Shown piece by piece: positions 1-9,158 of a DNA stretch of 42,846 bases. Numbering within the stretch: the stretch's first letter is position 1; each line of letters opens with the position of its first letter. The DNA is from Candidatus Gastranaerophilales bacterium (GTDB taxonomy: Bacteria; Cyanobacteriota; Vampirovibrionia; Gastranaerophilales; Gastranaerophilaceae). The DNA is taken from assembly GCA_944323475.1 (NCBI GenBank), contig CALUSQ010000018.1:1-42846 (forward strand), in the 5' to 3' direction. The notes under the pieces were generated by a model, which was not told the DNA's origin, did no database searches, and saw only the letters and a list, made by a program, of their open reading frames with translations. The position numbers and the translations under genes were made by a program.

Positions 1-131
1 CCAGCACCAAAACCTGTTGCAACACCGAAAGCCAAAGCTTGAGGTAGTGTAATTACCGCAGAATTTACCCCCCCTAAAAAATCGCCCAATAGGGTATTTA
101 ATTTCACTTGAAAATTTTCTTTGAAATTCAT
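1..131 (-). CDS. SulP-family anion permease, N-terminal fragment
   Basis: Only the first 43 codons are present; the gene runs off the left edge. Reading leftward from the ATG at 131-129, the protein has a short polar head and then 'GDFLGGVNSAVITLPQALAF', which matches the first membrane segment of SulP sulfate/bicarbonate permeases (family pattern: D-L-x-A-G followed by a P-x-A-x-A-F-G helix). SulP proteins are inner-membrane anion transporters or symporters; the substrate cannot be told from this fragment. It is divergent from the glycogen synthase gene at 255, and the 123 bases between them must hold both promoters. The identification rests on about 30 residues of good family likeness. Confidence 0.72.
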   Translation of the reverse strand, partial: MNFKENFQVKLNTLLGDFLGGVNSAVITLPQALAFGVATGFGA

Positions 132-254
132 ATTATAATATTATCTTAAATTTATATTAAATTTTGTAACTATTAAATATTTTTTTTCTGCAAAGTAACA
201 AAAAATTTTATTACGGGATTTGTATAACAAGATATATAGAACAGAGGAAAGAAA

Positions 255-836
255 ATGGTCGCAATTCAAAAGATTGGGGTATCGTCACAATACAAATACA
301 ATCGTCCCCAAAGTATACAACAATTTAGTAATAATGTTGTATCAATAAATGCAAACGACAAACTTTTAGAAAATTTTTTGGAATTGGTAGGCAATCAAAA
401 TCGTTCACTGGTATCATTTGGTAAAGCACCAATAAGACACGGTAACCAGGAACAAGAGTTTGTTCCTGTAATACCAATGAAACAAGGATACGTTCGTCCC
501 TATGGAATGAATTTTGATGTAACAGCCTTTTCTCCAACATTATCCGATTACTCTAAATATAAAATACAAAATCAATCAATATCAAGAATCAATGCTGAAA
601 GACCATGGCCTAAAATTGAAGATATAGAAGCTTGGATGGTGACAGCAGAAACTGATGAATTTAAATCAGACGGCGGTTTAGGCAAAGTTGCAGCAGATTT
701 ACCAAACAGTTTCAACAAAAGATTTAAAAAAGATGAAAAAAACTACATGTCTGTTATTACACCAATGTATGTAAACGGAAAAGAATACAGACTAGAAAAA
801 AAAGGTAATGATTTCTTTTATACATACAAAAAATAA
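255..836 (+). CDS. Glycogen synthase, N-terminal fragment up to the premature stop
   Basis: This is the 193-residue product if translation ends at the TAA at 834-836. It contains the extra N-terminal region, including VSFGKAP (a variant of the FG motif seen at the N-terminus of other proteins here), and the first GlgA strand and glycine loop, but little of the catalytic fold. It could not be an active glycosyltransferase by itself. Confidence 0.6.
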   Translation: MVAIQKIGVSSQYKYNRPQSIQQFSNNVVSINANDKLLENFLELVGNQNRSLVSFGKAPIRHGNQEQEFVPVIPMKQGYVRPYGMNFDVTAFSPTLSDYSKYKIQNQSISRINAERPWPKIEDIEAWMVTAETDEFKSDGGLGKVAADLPNSFNKRFKKDEKNYMSVITPMYVNGKEYRLEKKGNDFFYTYKK

Positions 837-1133
837 GGTAAAGCAGAAATAAAAGTTGAATACCAAGGTACAATCAATGTACCTATATACGACCCTTCAC
901 AGAATACAAAATTAAAAGATATTGATGTAAGAATATTTACCGGTGAATTACAAACAAATAAAGATAAAAAGCCGACAAAACATATCTTCTTAGAAATTCC
1001 CGAAGACGGAAATGATTCAAATAATAATTTCACAAGATTTAATCAGATTTTTAACATAAATGATTATGATCCCAAAGCAACAAATAATAATACACCATAC
1101 GCAAATACACCTTTTGCTGATCCTGTTTTCAGA

Positions 1134-2630
1134 ATGGCATTTTTCTCAAAAAGTGTATACGAACTTATAAAAAGCATTAAAGAAGGTGACTTTAAAGGGA
1201 TAAAAGCACCAAACTGCGTTCTTTTAAATGACTGGCATGCCGGCTCATTAGCTGCAATGTTTAACTACACAGCACAAGCAGAAGCAGATACAGGTGCAAT
1301 CTCAAAAGAAACAGGAGAATATTTTGACAAATTGCCGACTATTTATATTGTACATAACTGTGAACACCAAGGTGCTACAGATGGCAATGATATGAATAGA
1401 ACAAATATCTTTGGTACACTTTTTGGTGCATATGGTATGGATATTATCGGTAATTCAAAAAGCTGGAATGAAGCATTTGATGAAGATAAAAGTTCATTAA
1501 TGAGATATACAAACTTCAACTCAGCAAAAACAGGATTGTCTTTAGCTGATAGAGTTGTACCGGTTTCAGACTATTATATGGAAGAGCTAGTAAAATCTAA
1601 TGAAAAAGCTCGTGGATTAATGCATCTTATGAAAGCCAGACATTACGGTCCTGGCCATACATTAATACCTATAACAAATGGTTACTCAAAAGCTTTGATT
1701 GAACCAACCCAAAGCCATATGGATGAGGTTTGGAACAAATCAAAAGGAGACTTAACACTCGCTGATCCCAGTGCGCCTAAAATTAATTTTGATAACCTAA
1801 GTTTAAAAGCTTACGATGAAAAAACATTACAAAACAAAATTGACAATAAAAATGCAATAATGAATGTATTTAAACAGATTATAGAAAGAGAAAAACAACT
1901 CCCTTACGATGAATCTGATAATAGAAAATACATGATATTTGAAGCTGACAGGACAGATTTAAAAGAAGATGATTTTTCTAATACCCCAGTTATTGCATAT
2001 TCAGGTCGCATAGACCCACAAAAAGGTGTTGACTCAATCTTCAAAGAAGCGATGTGGAAATTTGCAGAACACAATAAAAACACTCCTGAAGAAAAATTAC
2101 CTGTATTTATAATTGGAGGCACAATTTCACAAAAAGGTTCCTATGATAAATTAAAAGAATTTAAACACTATATGACAGAATTCTACCCTAATGTAGGTAA
2201 GAGAATAATTCTTATTAAAGGCTTCTTAAGAACTGACTTCGTTGCTACTGCATCAGATATGTTCTTGGTTCCTTCTGCATTTGAACCTTGTGGCTTAACT
2301 CAGTTAGAAGCAATGGCAAAAGGTTCACTTCCAGTTGCAACATCTACAGGCGGTTTGGTAACAACTATCAAAGATAATATTGACGGTTTCAGAACAAAAG
2401 CATTCTTTGATGAAACAGGTGACAAACAATTATTATACGGTTCAGGCTATGGTAATAACTATGATGCTTATTGTGAAACATTAGAAAGGGCACTTGATAC
2501 ATACTACAATCACCGTGATAAATTTGAAGAAATGCAAAAAACCGCTCTCAATAATGATTTTAGTTGGGATAAAGAAGGCGGTGCAATAGACAAATATATC
2601 AATCTAATAAGAACAGGTCGTATAAATTAA
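1134..2630 (+). CDS. Glycogen synthase, C-terminal fragment downstream of the premature stop
   Basis: An ATG at 1134 opens 498 residues that hold most of the GT5 fold, including NDWHAG, the second Rossmann domain and the EPCGLTQLE acidic motif. This Met lies inside a conserved segment (FRMAFFSKS), there is no convincing ribosome site before it, and the frame is open back to 837, so it is probably not a natural start. It lacks the ADP-glucose-binding glycine loop, which lies in the upstream half. Confidence 0.55.
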   Translation: MAFFSKSVYELIKSIKEGDFKGIKAPNCVLLNDWHAGSLAAMFNYTAQAEADTGAISKETGEYFDKLPTIYIVHNCEHQGATDGNDMNRTNIFGTLFGAYGMDIIGNSKSWNEAFDEDKSSLMRYTNFNSAKTGLSLADRVVPVSDYYMEELVKSNEKARGLMHLMKARHYGPGHTLIPITNGYSKALIEPTQSHMDEVWNKSKGDLTLADPSAPKINFDNLSLKAYDEKTLQNKIDNKNAIMNVFKQIIEREKQLPYDESDNRKYMIFEADRTDLKEDDFSNTPVIAYSGRIDPQKGVDSIFKEAMWKFAEHNKNTPEEKLPVFIIGGTISQKGSYDKLKEFKHYMTEFYPNVGKRIILIKGFLRTDFVATASDMFLVPSAFEPCGLTQLEAMAKGSLPVATSTGGLVTTIKDNIDGFRTKAFFDETGDKQLLYGSGYGNNYDAYCETLERALDTYYNHRDKFEEMQKTALNNDFSWDKEGGAIDKYINLIRTGRIN

Positions 2631-2647
2631 TATAAACACGCTGAATA

Positions 2648-2677
2648 AAAAAGCAGGAATTTAAGTTCCTGCTTTTT
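2648..2677. terminator. Bidirectional Rho-independent terminator between glgA and lemA
   Basis: A 12-base stem (AAAAAGCAGGAA / TTCCTGCTTTTT) with a 6-base loop, A-rich on one side and T-rich on the other. It sits between convergent genes and can serve both. Confidence 0.85.
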
Positions 2678-2702
2678 TATTATTAAAATAAAATTAAAAT
2701 TT

Positions 2703-3266
2703 CTATAAAATAGAACCTGCATCTACAGGGGCTCTATCTTCATCAGAAGCTTCAAAGTAACTATAATTTATAACATCAGCTACAAATCCTGCAAACAAAG
2801 AACCTGGAAAAATCTGAACAGTATTTCTAACTTGTGTTAAAGCTGAATTATAAAATCTTCTGGCAGCAGCAATGTGTTCTTCAACTTCATTATAAGTTCT
2901 CATTGCTTGTAGCATTGTATCATTAGATTTTAATTCGGGATAATTTTCAACTGATACTAATAATTGACTCATAGCCTTATCCAACATACTTTCTGCAGCA
3001 AACTTTGCTTTTGTACCAGAAGGCGCTTTCATTGCTTGAGATCTTAACTCTGTAACTTTTTCAAATAATTCATTTTCATGTTCCATAAATTTTTTAGCAA
3101 TAGTCAAAATATTAGGAACTAAATCATGTCTTTTTTTCAACTGAACATCAATCCCAGACAAAGCTTCAAGAACATTGTTTTTAGCAATAATAACACTTCT
3201 ATACAATGAATAAAGAAAACCAACAACTACTAAAACTGCTATTAAAATAATCATTTCTACACTCAT
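2703..3266 (-). CDS. lemA: LemA family membrane protein
   Basis: A 187-residue protein with one N-terminal membrane helix (about 4-25), then the long helical LemA domain: the RSVIIAKNNVLEALSGIDVQL and KKRHDLVPNIL blocks, ending in FPGSLFAGF. LemA proteins form a periplasm- or outside-facing helical bundle anchored in the inner membrane; their molecular role is poorly known and they often pair with TPM-domain proteins, which are absent here. It is read leftward as a single gene and converges on glgA. The length is normal for the family. Confidence 0.9.
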   Translation of the reverse strand: MSVEMIILIAVLVVVGFLYSLYRSVIIAKNNVLEALSGIDVQLKKRHDLVPNILTIAKKFMEHENELFEKVTELRSQAMKAPSGTKAKFAAESMLDKAMSQLLVSVENYPELKSNDTMLQAMRTYNEVEEHIAAARRFYNSALTQVRNTVQIFPGSLFAGFVADVINYSYFEASDEDRAPVDAGSIL

Positions 3267-3338
3267 AAAAACTCCTTTGTTTTATTAATAACAAGTTATT
3301 TTAACATATTTTAAATAAACTAATATAGTTTATTTATA

Positions 3339-4799
3339 CTAAACTCTATCAATAATTTCCAAATTATACCCACAAGCTATTTCTTCTCTTGCAACCACTT
3401 TTACATTTGGTATCATTTGAGATAAAACTGCACTTGTAACCTGACGAATTTCCATGGGAACAATAACTACTATCTCATCAAAATTTAAAGAAAATTTATC
3501 TAAAGCTTTGTAGATATTATTAACAATAACTTTAACTTTATTGTTATCTATTCTGATAACAGAATTTTTTCCAGACATCTTAGATTCAAAATAATGAACA
3601 GATTCACTAGATAACTCGAATGCCTGTATCAAATTATTTTCATTCGCAATTCCTTTTGAAATTTGTCGTGCTAGTGAATGTCTAACTCTGCTTAAAAGGT
3701 CTTCTTTAGTTTCTTCATCTGCAAAATCATTAATTTTTTCAAAAATATAAACTATATCTTTAATAGAAACACGTTCTTTTATAAGACTGGTCAAAATATA
3801 TTTAAGCTCAGCAATTGAAACAAAATCAGGAATAATATTTTCAATTAAATACAGATTGTCTTCACTAACAATTTCAATATATCTGTTTATATCATTATAA
3901 TCAAAAATTTCTTCTACAAATTTTATACAAACATATTCTAAAATTCTAGCAATAAACTCTGAAGCGTTAGCACCTTTTACCCAAAAATCCTTTGTTTTTC
4001 CTTCTGGAATCCAATATATAGTTTTTCCTAAAATAGGATCAACATCTTTTATTGCATCTTTAGGAGTTTTTGCTATATTTAAATCATCTTTAAAAAAGAC
4101 TTTATACCCGCAATAAACAACACCTTTAGCCGCACATACTCCTCTAATATCTATTTCAAATTCATTAGCTTGAAGTGTCTCATCATTTTCAAAACGAATT
4201 TTAGGAATAATATAACCTAACTCATCAGCTAAAGTTTGTCTTACTTTTACAGTTTGTGCAACAAGATTAGCATCCAAATCAGGATTTACTAATTCTATAT
4301 TTTCTTCACTTAATTTAATTTTTATTTTATCTTCACCAATTTTTTCAATCATAACATCTGGTGAAATTACATTTTGAAGTTGTTTTTTTAATTCATCTAA
4401 CTCTTCAATATTTTTTGACATCTCATTGTTTAAATCTTTTCTTTGAGATTCATTGGTTTCATCAATAAGAGATTTTATACTATTTATTCTTTGTCTTTTT
4501 TCTTTTATTTTTCTTTGTATATCAACACAAAGCTCGTATGGTTCATTATTAGAAGAAATCATTTTTTGCATTTGTGTTTGATAACCAAAAATTTCATCAG
4601 TATCATCATCATTGTCTTTTTCATCTGAGACTTCTTTAAGAAAAATACAATTATAATTGTATCCTTCATCTCCCTCAACTTCATGCATAGTATAAAGCTC
4701 CCAACCAAGAGAAGACATCTCATTAAGTAATGACTCCATCTGAAATGTATCATCGCTTGGTACAGATTTTATACAATATTGCATTCTTGTTGATTTCAT
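3339..4799 (-). CDS. Membrane-free FlhA C-domain protein with a DUF4177-like head
   Basis: A 486-residue soluble protein. Residues about 5-56 resemble DUF4177 (Q-Y-C-I-K start, LGWELYTM, then CIFLKE). Residues about 91-143 are charged and helical (coiled coil). From about 150 to the end it follows the cytoplasmic C-terminal domain of FlhA/FHIPEP export-gate proteins: ELGYIIPKIRF, a beta block with NEFEIDIRGV, TIYWIP, LKYILTSLIKERVSIKDIVY, SLARQI, and a final VVIVPMEIRQ / PNVKVVAREEI block. The eight N-terminal membrane helices of FlhA are absent. In flagella this domain docks chaperone-substrate complexes. It lies 43 bases after ricT in the same direction, far from the rod operon. The fusion and the loss of the membrane part are unusual; the homology is by eye. 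Confidence 0.75.
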   Translation of the reverse strand: MKSTRMQYCIKSVPSDDTFQMESLLNEMSSLGWELYTMHEVEGDEGYNYNCIFLKEVSDEKDNDDDTDEIFGYQTQMQKMISSNNEPYELCVDIQRKIKEKRQRINSIKSLIDETNESQRKDLNNEMSKNIEELDELKKQLQNVISPDVMIEKIGEDKIKIKLSEENIELVNPDLDANLVAQTVKVRQTLADELGYIIPKIRFENDETLQANEFEIDIRGVCAAKGVVYCGYKVFFKDDLNIAKTPKDAIKDVDPILGKTIYWIPEGKTKDFWVKGANASEFIARILEYVCIKFVEEIFDYNDINRYIEIVSEDNLYLIENIIPDFVSIAELKYILTSLIKERVSIKDIVYIFEKINDFADEETKEDLLSRVRHSLARQISKGIANENNLIQAFELSSESVHYFESKMSGKNSVIRIDNNKVKVIVNNIYKALDKFSLNFDEIVVIVPMEIRQVTSAVLSQMIPNVKVVAREEIACGYNLEIIDRV

Positions 4800-4842
4800 A
4801 TTCTTATAATTCCCACAAAATTAGATAACTTAAACAAAATAA

Positions 4843-5766
4843 TCAGACATTTCCAGTAGAACTGTTTTTATCATCCTCTAACTGTTTTATATCAACAGTA
4901 TAATCAGATTGTTCCTGATAGACAGTTGTATCTTGAATATCAATTTCTATGTTGACATCACCATCAACCATTTCAATTTCTTCTTTTTTGTAATTTTTAA
5001 TTTTGCCATCTTCTGTTTTAACAGAGATTTCATTACTTAAGAAATTTAATGTACAAACTCTGCCAAGTCCATCTGGAGTCATAACACCAGATCCAATTGG
5101 CGGCATATCTTTAGCTGCATCAATATAATTTTGATACTCATAATTCAAACAACAAAGTAATCTTCCACAGGTACCGGAAATTTTACCTGGAGTAATAGGC
5201 ATTCCCTGGTCCTTAGCAAGTTTAATATTAATAGAATCAAACTTTCTTAAGAAAGTACAGCAACAAAAAGGTCTACCGCAAAGCCCATTGCCACACAATA
5301 TAGATGTTTCATCTCTAACACCAATATGTCTTAAATCAATCCTTACACGTTTAAAAACTTGAGTTAAATCTTTTAACAGACCTCTAAAATCAACTCTTTC
5401 TGGAGCAGTATAATAAAAAGTTATTTTCCTTTTATCAAAAGTATACTTTGCTTGTATAAGATTCATACACAAATTATGTTGTGCAACCAATTCTTTACAA
5501 GTTTTAAAAGCTTCTTCCTCAGCAAAATTTAGTTCAGCAAGAGCTTCTTTATCTTTTTGTCCTAAAACTCTAATCAAAGGTAACGCTTCAGGCATGTTCT
5601 TTTCCCAAGCTTTAGAAATACAGCTGCTTACAGCAAAAACTTTAGCAACTTCTTCACCTTTTTCGGTTCTCACCAAAACTAATTGACCATGTTCAACATT
5701 TGCTGAATCAGGTACCTGAAGAGGATGGAAAGAATTTTTTATTAAATTAACTGCGTATTTTATCAT
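4843..5766 (-). CDS. ricT: PSP1-domain regulatory protein RicT/YaaT
   Basis: A 307-residue PSP1-domain protein with the family's cysteine-rich core: CGNGLCGRPFCCCTFLRKFD followed by the CGRLLCCLNYE segment. In Bacillus, RicT (YaaT) works with RicA and RicF as an Fe-S-containing complex that affects RNase Y and developmental control; in other phyla the role is less clear. The acidic tail (about 270-307) is variable. It is first in a leftward pair with the FlhA-like gene and diverges from aspS. Its start at 5766 is supported by the conserved early LVRTEKGEEVAKV segment. Confidence 0.88.
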   Translation of the reverse strand: MIKYAVNLIKNSFHPLQVPDSANVEHGQLVLVRTEKGEEVAKVFAVSSCISKAWEKNMPEALPLIRVLGQKDKEALAELNFAEEEAFKTCKELVAQHNLCMNLIQAKYTFDKRKITFYYTAPERVDFRGLLKDLTQVFKRVRIDLRHIGVRDETSILCGNGLCGRPFCCCTFLRKFDSINIKLAKDQGMPITPGKISGTCGRLLCCLNYEYQNYIDAAKDMPPIGSGVMTPDGLGRVCTLNFLSNEISVKTEDGKIKNYKKEEIEMVDGDVNIEIDIQDTTVYQEQSDYTVDIKQLEDDKNSSTGNV

Positions 5767-5936
5767 TTTTATCCTAATAACTACTATCTATACTCATTTT
5801 TAAATTAAATACATTTTAGCATAAAATTGATTCTCAGGTTTGTTTATTATAAATTTGTATGTAGGCTATACAGGAAAGTCTCACATTAATAATAAAATTA
5901 TAAATTGGAAATTATAAATAGGATAGGAAAAGCAAG

Positions 5937-7721
5937 ATGAAAACATTTTCACACTTAAAATCACATTATAATGAGGATTTAACAATTCAAGATATTGATA
6001 AAAAAGTAACACTTGCAGGATGGGTATCTGCTGTTAGAGATCTTGGCGGAATTATTTTTATAGAATTAAGAGATAAAACAGGATTTTTTCAAGTAGTAGC
6101 TGACCCTCAAATAAATCCTCAAGTGCATGATGTATTTTCAAAACTTAAAGATGAATATGTAATCCAAGTAACTGGTAAAATTTCAAAAAGACCACCAGAA
6201 ACATATAATCCTGAACTTGCTACTGGTGAAATTGAAATGTACCCGTCAGAAGTTAAAATATTTTCTGAAGCTAAACTACTTCCTTTCGAACTTTCATCCG
6301 ATGACACAAAAGAAGATATACGTTTAAAATACAGATATCTTGATATACGTCGTCCGCAAATGGCTAATAATTTAAAATTAAGACATAAAATTGTTACTGC
6401 AATTAGAAATTATCTGAACAGTGCTGAATTTATGGAAGTTGAAACTCCTATCCTTATAAATACAACTCCGGAAGGTGCAAGAGATTATTTAGTTCCAAGT
6501 CGTGTACAAGAAGGCAAATTTTATGCATTGCCACAATCACCTCAAATCTTTAAACAATTATTGATGGTAGGTGGTATAGAAAAATACTATCAAATCGCAA
6601 AATGTTTCAGAGATGAAGACTTGAGAGCTGACAGACAACCTGAATTTACTCAAGTTGATATGGAAATGTCATTTGCCACTCAAGATGATGTTATAGAGCT
6701 AACTGAAGGCTTAATCGTAGAAGCATTTAAAGCTGCTGGAGTTGAAGTTCAACCACCATTTACAAGAATAAGCTGGCAAGAAGCAATGGACAGATTTGGT
6801 TCTGATAAACCTGATACCAGATTCGGTCTTGAATTGTTTGATATTTCTGACATTATGCTCGAATCAACATTTGAACCGGTAAAAGAAACACTTAAAAAAG
6901 GTGGTATAGCAAAAGCTATCAAAATCCCAGGAATAGCAGGATACTCAAGAAAAGAAATGGATGATATCCGCTCAACAGCTATTTCTTTTGGTGCTAAAGG
7001 TATAGCTTGGATAACCTACATGGAAGATGGAACAGTTAAATCACCAATTCTAAAATTCTTAACAGAAGAACAAATTGAAGCATTAAAAGTTAAAGCTGAT
7101 GCAAAACCTGGAGACATAGTTTTCTTTGTTGCTGATGACAAAAAGACTACATACGATGTAATGGGAAGATTCAGATTGTTCTTTGGTGAAAAGCTTAATT
7201 TAATCGATAAACACAAACACGCACTACTATGGGTAGTAGACTTCCCAATGTTCGAGTACAGCCAAGAATTTGACAGAGTAATGGCAATGCACCATCCATT
7301 CACATCACCTAATTTGGAAGATATTGACAAGATGAAAACAGAACCGATGAATGTACGTTCTGTAGCATACGATATTGTATACAACGGTACAGAACTTGGT
7401 GGCGGTTCAGTAAGAATTCATTCACCAGAAGTTCAAAGAAAAGTCTTTGATGCTTTAGGTCTTACAGAAGAAGAAGTACAACAAAAATTTGGATTTATGC
7501 TACAAGCATTCCAATACGGAACACCGCCACATGCTGGCCTTGCTATAGGACTAGACAGGCTTGTTGCTTTATTAACTCACAACAGTTCTATTAGAGAAGT
7601 AATTGCATTTCCGAAAAACTCTGCAGCAAAATGTCTTATGACAAATGCACCAACATATGCTTCTGAAGAACAATTAATGGAACTGCATTTAAGATCTACT
7701 GTAAGACACGAAAATAAATAA
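5937..7721 (+). CDS. aspS: Aspartyl-tRNA synthetase
   Basis: A 594-residue bacterial-type AspRS that charges tRNA-Asp (and tRNA-Asn if non-discriminating, which I cannot decide). Order: N-terminal OB-fold anticodon-binding domain (about 1-110, LAGWVSAVRDLGGIIFIELR), class II catalytic core with motif 2 at FRDEDLRADRQPEF (F224-F237), a bacterial GAD-type insert, and motif 3 ending in GLDRL (R541). The ribosome site AGGAAAAG precedes ATG 5937. A clear terminator follows at 7729, so it is probably transcribed alone. Length is normal. Confidence 0.97.
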   Translation: MKTFSHLKSHYNEDLTIQDIDKKVTLAGWVSAVRDLGGIIFIELRDKTGFFQVVADPQINPQVHDVFSKLKDEYVIQVTGKISKRPPETYNPELATGEIEMYPSEVKIFSEAKLLPFELSSDDTKEDIRLKYRYLDIRRPQMANNLKLRHKIVTAIRNYLNSAEFMEVETPILINTTPEGARDYLVPSRVQEGKFYALPQSPQIFKQLLMVGGIEKYYQIAKCFRDEDLRADRQPEFTQVDMEMSFATQDDVIELTEGLIVEAFKAAGVEVQPPFTRISWQEAMDRFGSDKPDTRFGLELFDISDIMLESTFEPVKETLKKGGIAKAIKIPGIAGYSRKEMDDIRSTAISFGAKGIAWITYMEDGTVKSPILKFLTEEQIEALKVKADAKPGDIVFFVADDKKTTYDVMGRFRLFFGEKLNLIDKHKHALLWVVDFPMFEYSQEFDRVMAMHHPFTSPNLEDIDKMKTEPMNVRSVAYDIVYNGTELGGGSVRIHSPEVQRKVFDALGLTEEEVQQKFGFMLQAFQYGTPPHAGLAIGLDRLVALLTHNSSIREVIAFPKNSAAKCLMTNAPTYASEEQLMELHLRSTVRHENK

Positions 7722-7728
7722 GAAGAAT

Positions 7729-7750
7729 AAAGGGGCTTTTAGCCCCTTTT
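7729..7750 (+). terminator. Rho-independent terminator after aspS
   Basis: AAAGGGGCT, loop TTT, AGCCCCTTTT, followed by ATTT. It lies 8 bases after the aspS stop. Confidence 0.9.
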
Positions 7751-7809
7751 ATTTAAAGATATTTTTGCATCATATAAATAAAAAAGTATTTAAACAAAAA
7801 GTTAACAAA

Positions 7810-8349
7810 ATGGACAAATTTGAAGAAAAAACAATAGCATCAAAAACTGTTTATAAAGGAAAAATTTTTGATATCACAGATGATGAAATAATTCTTTCTG
7901 ACGGAGAAAAAGAATATCATAGACATAGAGAAATTATTCACCATCCAGGTGGTGTTGTTATTTGTGCAATAAAAAATAATGAGAATATTCTTCTCGTAAA
8001 ACAATATCGATATGCTGTAAAATCGATACAAACAGAATTACCTGCCGGTAGATTAGAAAAAGGAGAAGACCCTCTTTTGGCAGCTCAAAGAGAATTAAGA
8101 GAAGAAACGGGATACATTGCAAAAAACTGGGAATCCCTTGGCTATATTTTTACAACTTTTGGTATATGCAACGAGAAATTATACCTGTTTAAAGCAACTG
8201 ACTTGATATATGATAAACCTAACCCTGATGAAGGGGAGGTTTTAGAGCATTTTGAACTACCGCTTAACGAAGTGTACAATCTCATAAAAAATGGTACAAT
8301 TAATGATGCAAAGACAATTTGCGCACTAACACGGGCTTTCAAACTATGA
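7810..8349 (+). CDS. Nudix hydrolase, ADP-ribose pyrophosphatase-like
   Basis: From ATG 7810 this is a 179-residue Nudix protein. The Nudix box is complete at residues 80-102 (G80, E86, R94-E95-x-x-E98-E99-x-G101), binding the Mg ions used to cleave nucleoside diphosphate-X. The SKTVYKGKIFDITDDEI beginning and the VKQYRYA strand are typical of ADP-ribose pyrophosphatases (NudF type). An upstream in-frame ATG at 7765 would add 15 residues of non-conserved, Lys/Asn-rich sequence, so I prefer 7810. Neither start has a strong ribosome site. The TGA stop overlaps the ATG of the next gene (ATGA at 8346-8349), implying translational coupling. Confidence 0.92.
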   Translation: MDKFEEKTIASKTVYKGKIFDITDDEIILSDGEKEYHRHREIIHHPGGVVICAIKNNENILLVKQYRYAVKSIQTELPAGRLEKGEDPLLAAQRELREETGYIAKNWESLGYIFTTFGICNEKLYLFKATDLIYDKPNPDEGEVLEHFELPLNEVYNLIKNGTINDAKTICALTRAFKL

Positions 8350-9158
8350 TAAAAATGCTTGTTCTCGACATTGATGGGACAATATTTAAAAAAGATTATA
8401 CAGCAACCCAAAAAGTCAAAAACACTTTAAAAAAGCTTTCGGATAATGGCATAAAAGTAGTTTTATGCACTGGCAGAATGTATGCTGCAACAAGGTTCAT
8501 AGCAAAAGAATTTGAGCTAAAAACACCTGTTATTTGTTATCAAGGCGGTCTAGTAAAAAATATTTACGAAAACAATGATACACTATTTGAAAAAACAATG
8601 GATGAAACATTAGCCAGAGAAATTATTAAAGAATTAAAAAATCGAAAAATCTTTTTTAACTTATATATCAACGATGAATTAATGGTTGAAAAAGACAGTC
8701 ATTTAATCAGACAATATGTAGATGCAAGAAATATAACCTATAAAGTCATAGGGAATAGTGAAAATATTGAATTAAAAGGATTGAACAAAATTCTTGCAAT
8801 TGATGATAATACACAATTAATTGAATCGCTTCAAAAAGAAATGGCACAAAAATATAAAAACAAACTTTATGTTATAAGATCAACGCCAAGATTTTGTGAA
8901 TTTTCGAATTTAGAAGCAACTAAAGGTAATGCGGTGAAATTCCTTGCAAAAAAATGGGAAATAAAAAAAGATGAGATAATGGCTTGCGGAGACCACGACA
9001 ATGATATAGAAATGCTTTTAGCCGCAGGGACAAAAGTAGCAATGGGTAATGCTACAGAAAATTTAAAACAAATAGCTGATTATGTCACAGAAACTGTAGA
9101 CAATGATGGCGTGGTAAAAGCTGTAATAAAATTCATAGGAGAAGAATATGGGATATAG
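8346..9158 (+). CDS. HAD-superfamily Cof-type sugar/nucleotide phosphatase
   Basis: A 270-residue Cof-subfamily HAD hydrolase. Motif I is LDIDGT (nucleophile D8, acid/base D10), motif II is CTGR, the conserved Lys is in the EATKGNAV loop, and motif IV is GDHDND at 215-220 (usually GDxxND). The mid-sequence C2B cap explains the length. Such enzymes dephosphorylate sugar phosphates, nucleotides or flavin; the substrate is not readable here. The start at 8346 is chosen because it overlaps the Nudix stop in an ATGA junction; a start at 8319 would add 9 residues unlike the family. The 3' end overlaps ispF by 11 bases, so the three genes form one transcript. Confidence 0.92.
   Translation: MIKMLVLDIDGTIFKKDYTATQKVKNTLKKLSDNGIKVVLCTGRMYAATRFIAKEFELKTPVICYQGGLVKNIYENNDTLFEKTMDETLAREIIKELKNRKIFFNLYINDELMVEKDSHLIRQYVDARNITYKVIGNSENIELKGLNKILAIDDNTQLIESLQKEMAQKYKNKLYVIRSTPRFCEFSNLEATKGNAVKFLAKKWEIKKDEIMACGDHDNDIEMLLAAGTKVAMGNATENLKQIADYVTETVDNDGVVKAVIKFIGEEYGI

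Larger units (their letters stand above)
255..2630 (+). pseudogene. glgA: Glycogen synthase (GlgA-like, GT5) interrupted by one in-frame TAA
   Basis: One reading frame runs from the ATG at 255 (ribosome site AGAGGAAAG just upstream) to the stop at 2628-2630, broken only by TAA at 834-836. I translated 837-1133 by hand: it stays open and encodes GlgA-like sequence that joins both halves. Family marks are an N-terminal SDGGLGKVAADLP loop (ADP-glucose site, usually K-x-G-G-L), NDWHAG, VHNCEHQG, YSGRIDPQKG and the acidic E-x7-E region in EPCGLTQLE. At about 791 codons it is far longer than a typical GlgA (about 480): it has a roughly 120-residue N-terminal extension and a long insert before the second Rossmann domain. 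A recent nonsense mutation, stop read-through or a base-call error are all possible. Confidence 0.85.

Noticed and set aside
834..836. Reassigned stop codon in this organism
   Set aside because: TAA ends nearly every gene here cleanly at family-expected positions, and TAG and TGA also end genes (pnuC, Nudix). A code change is not supported; a local mutation, read-through or error is simpler.
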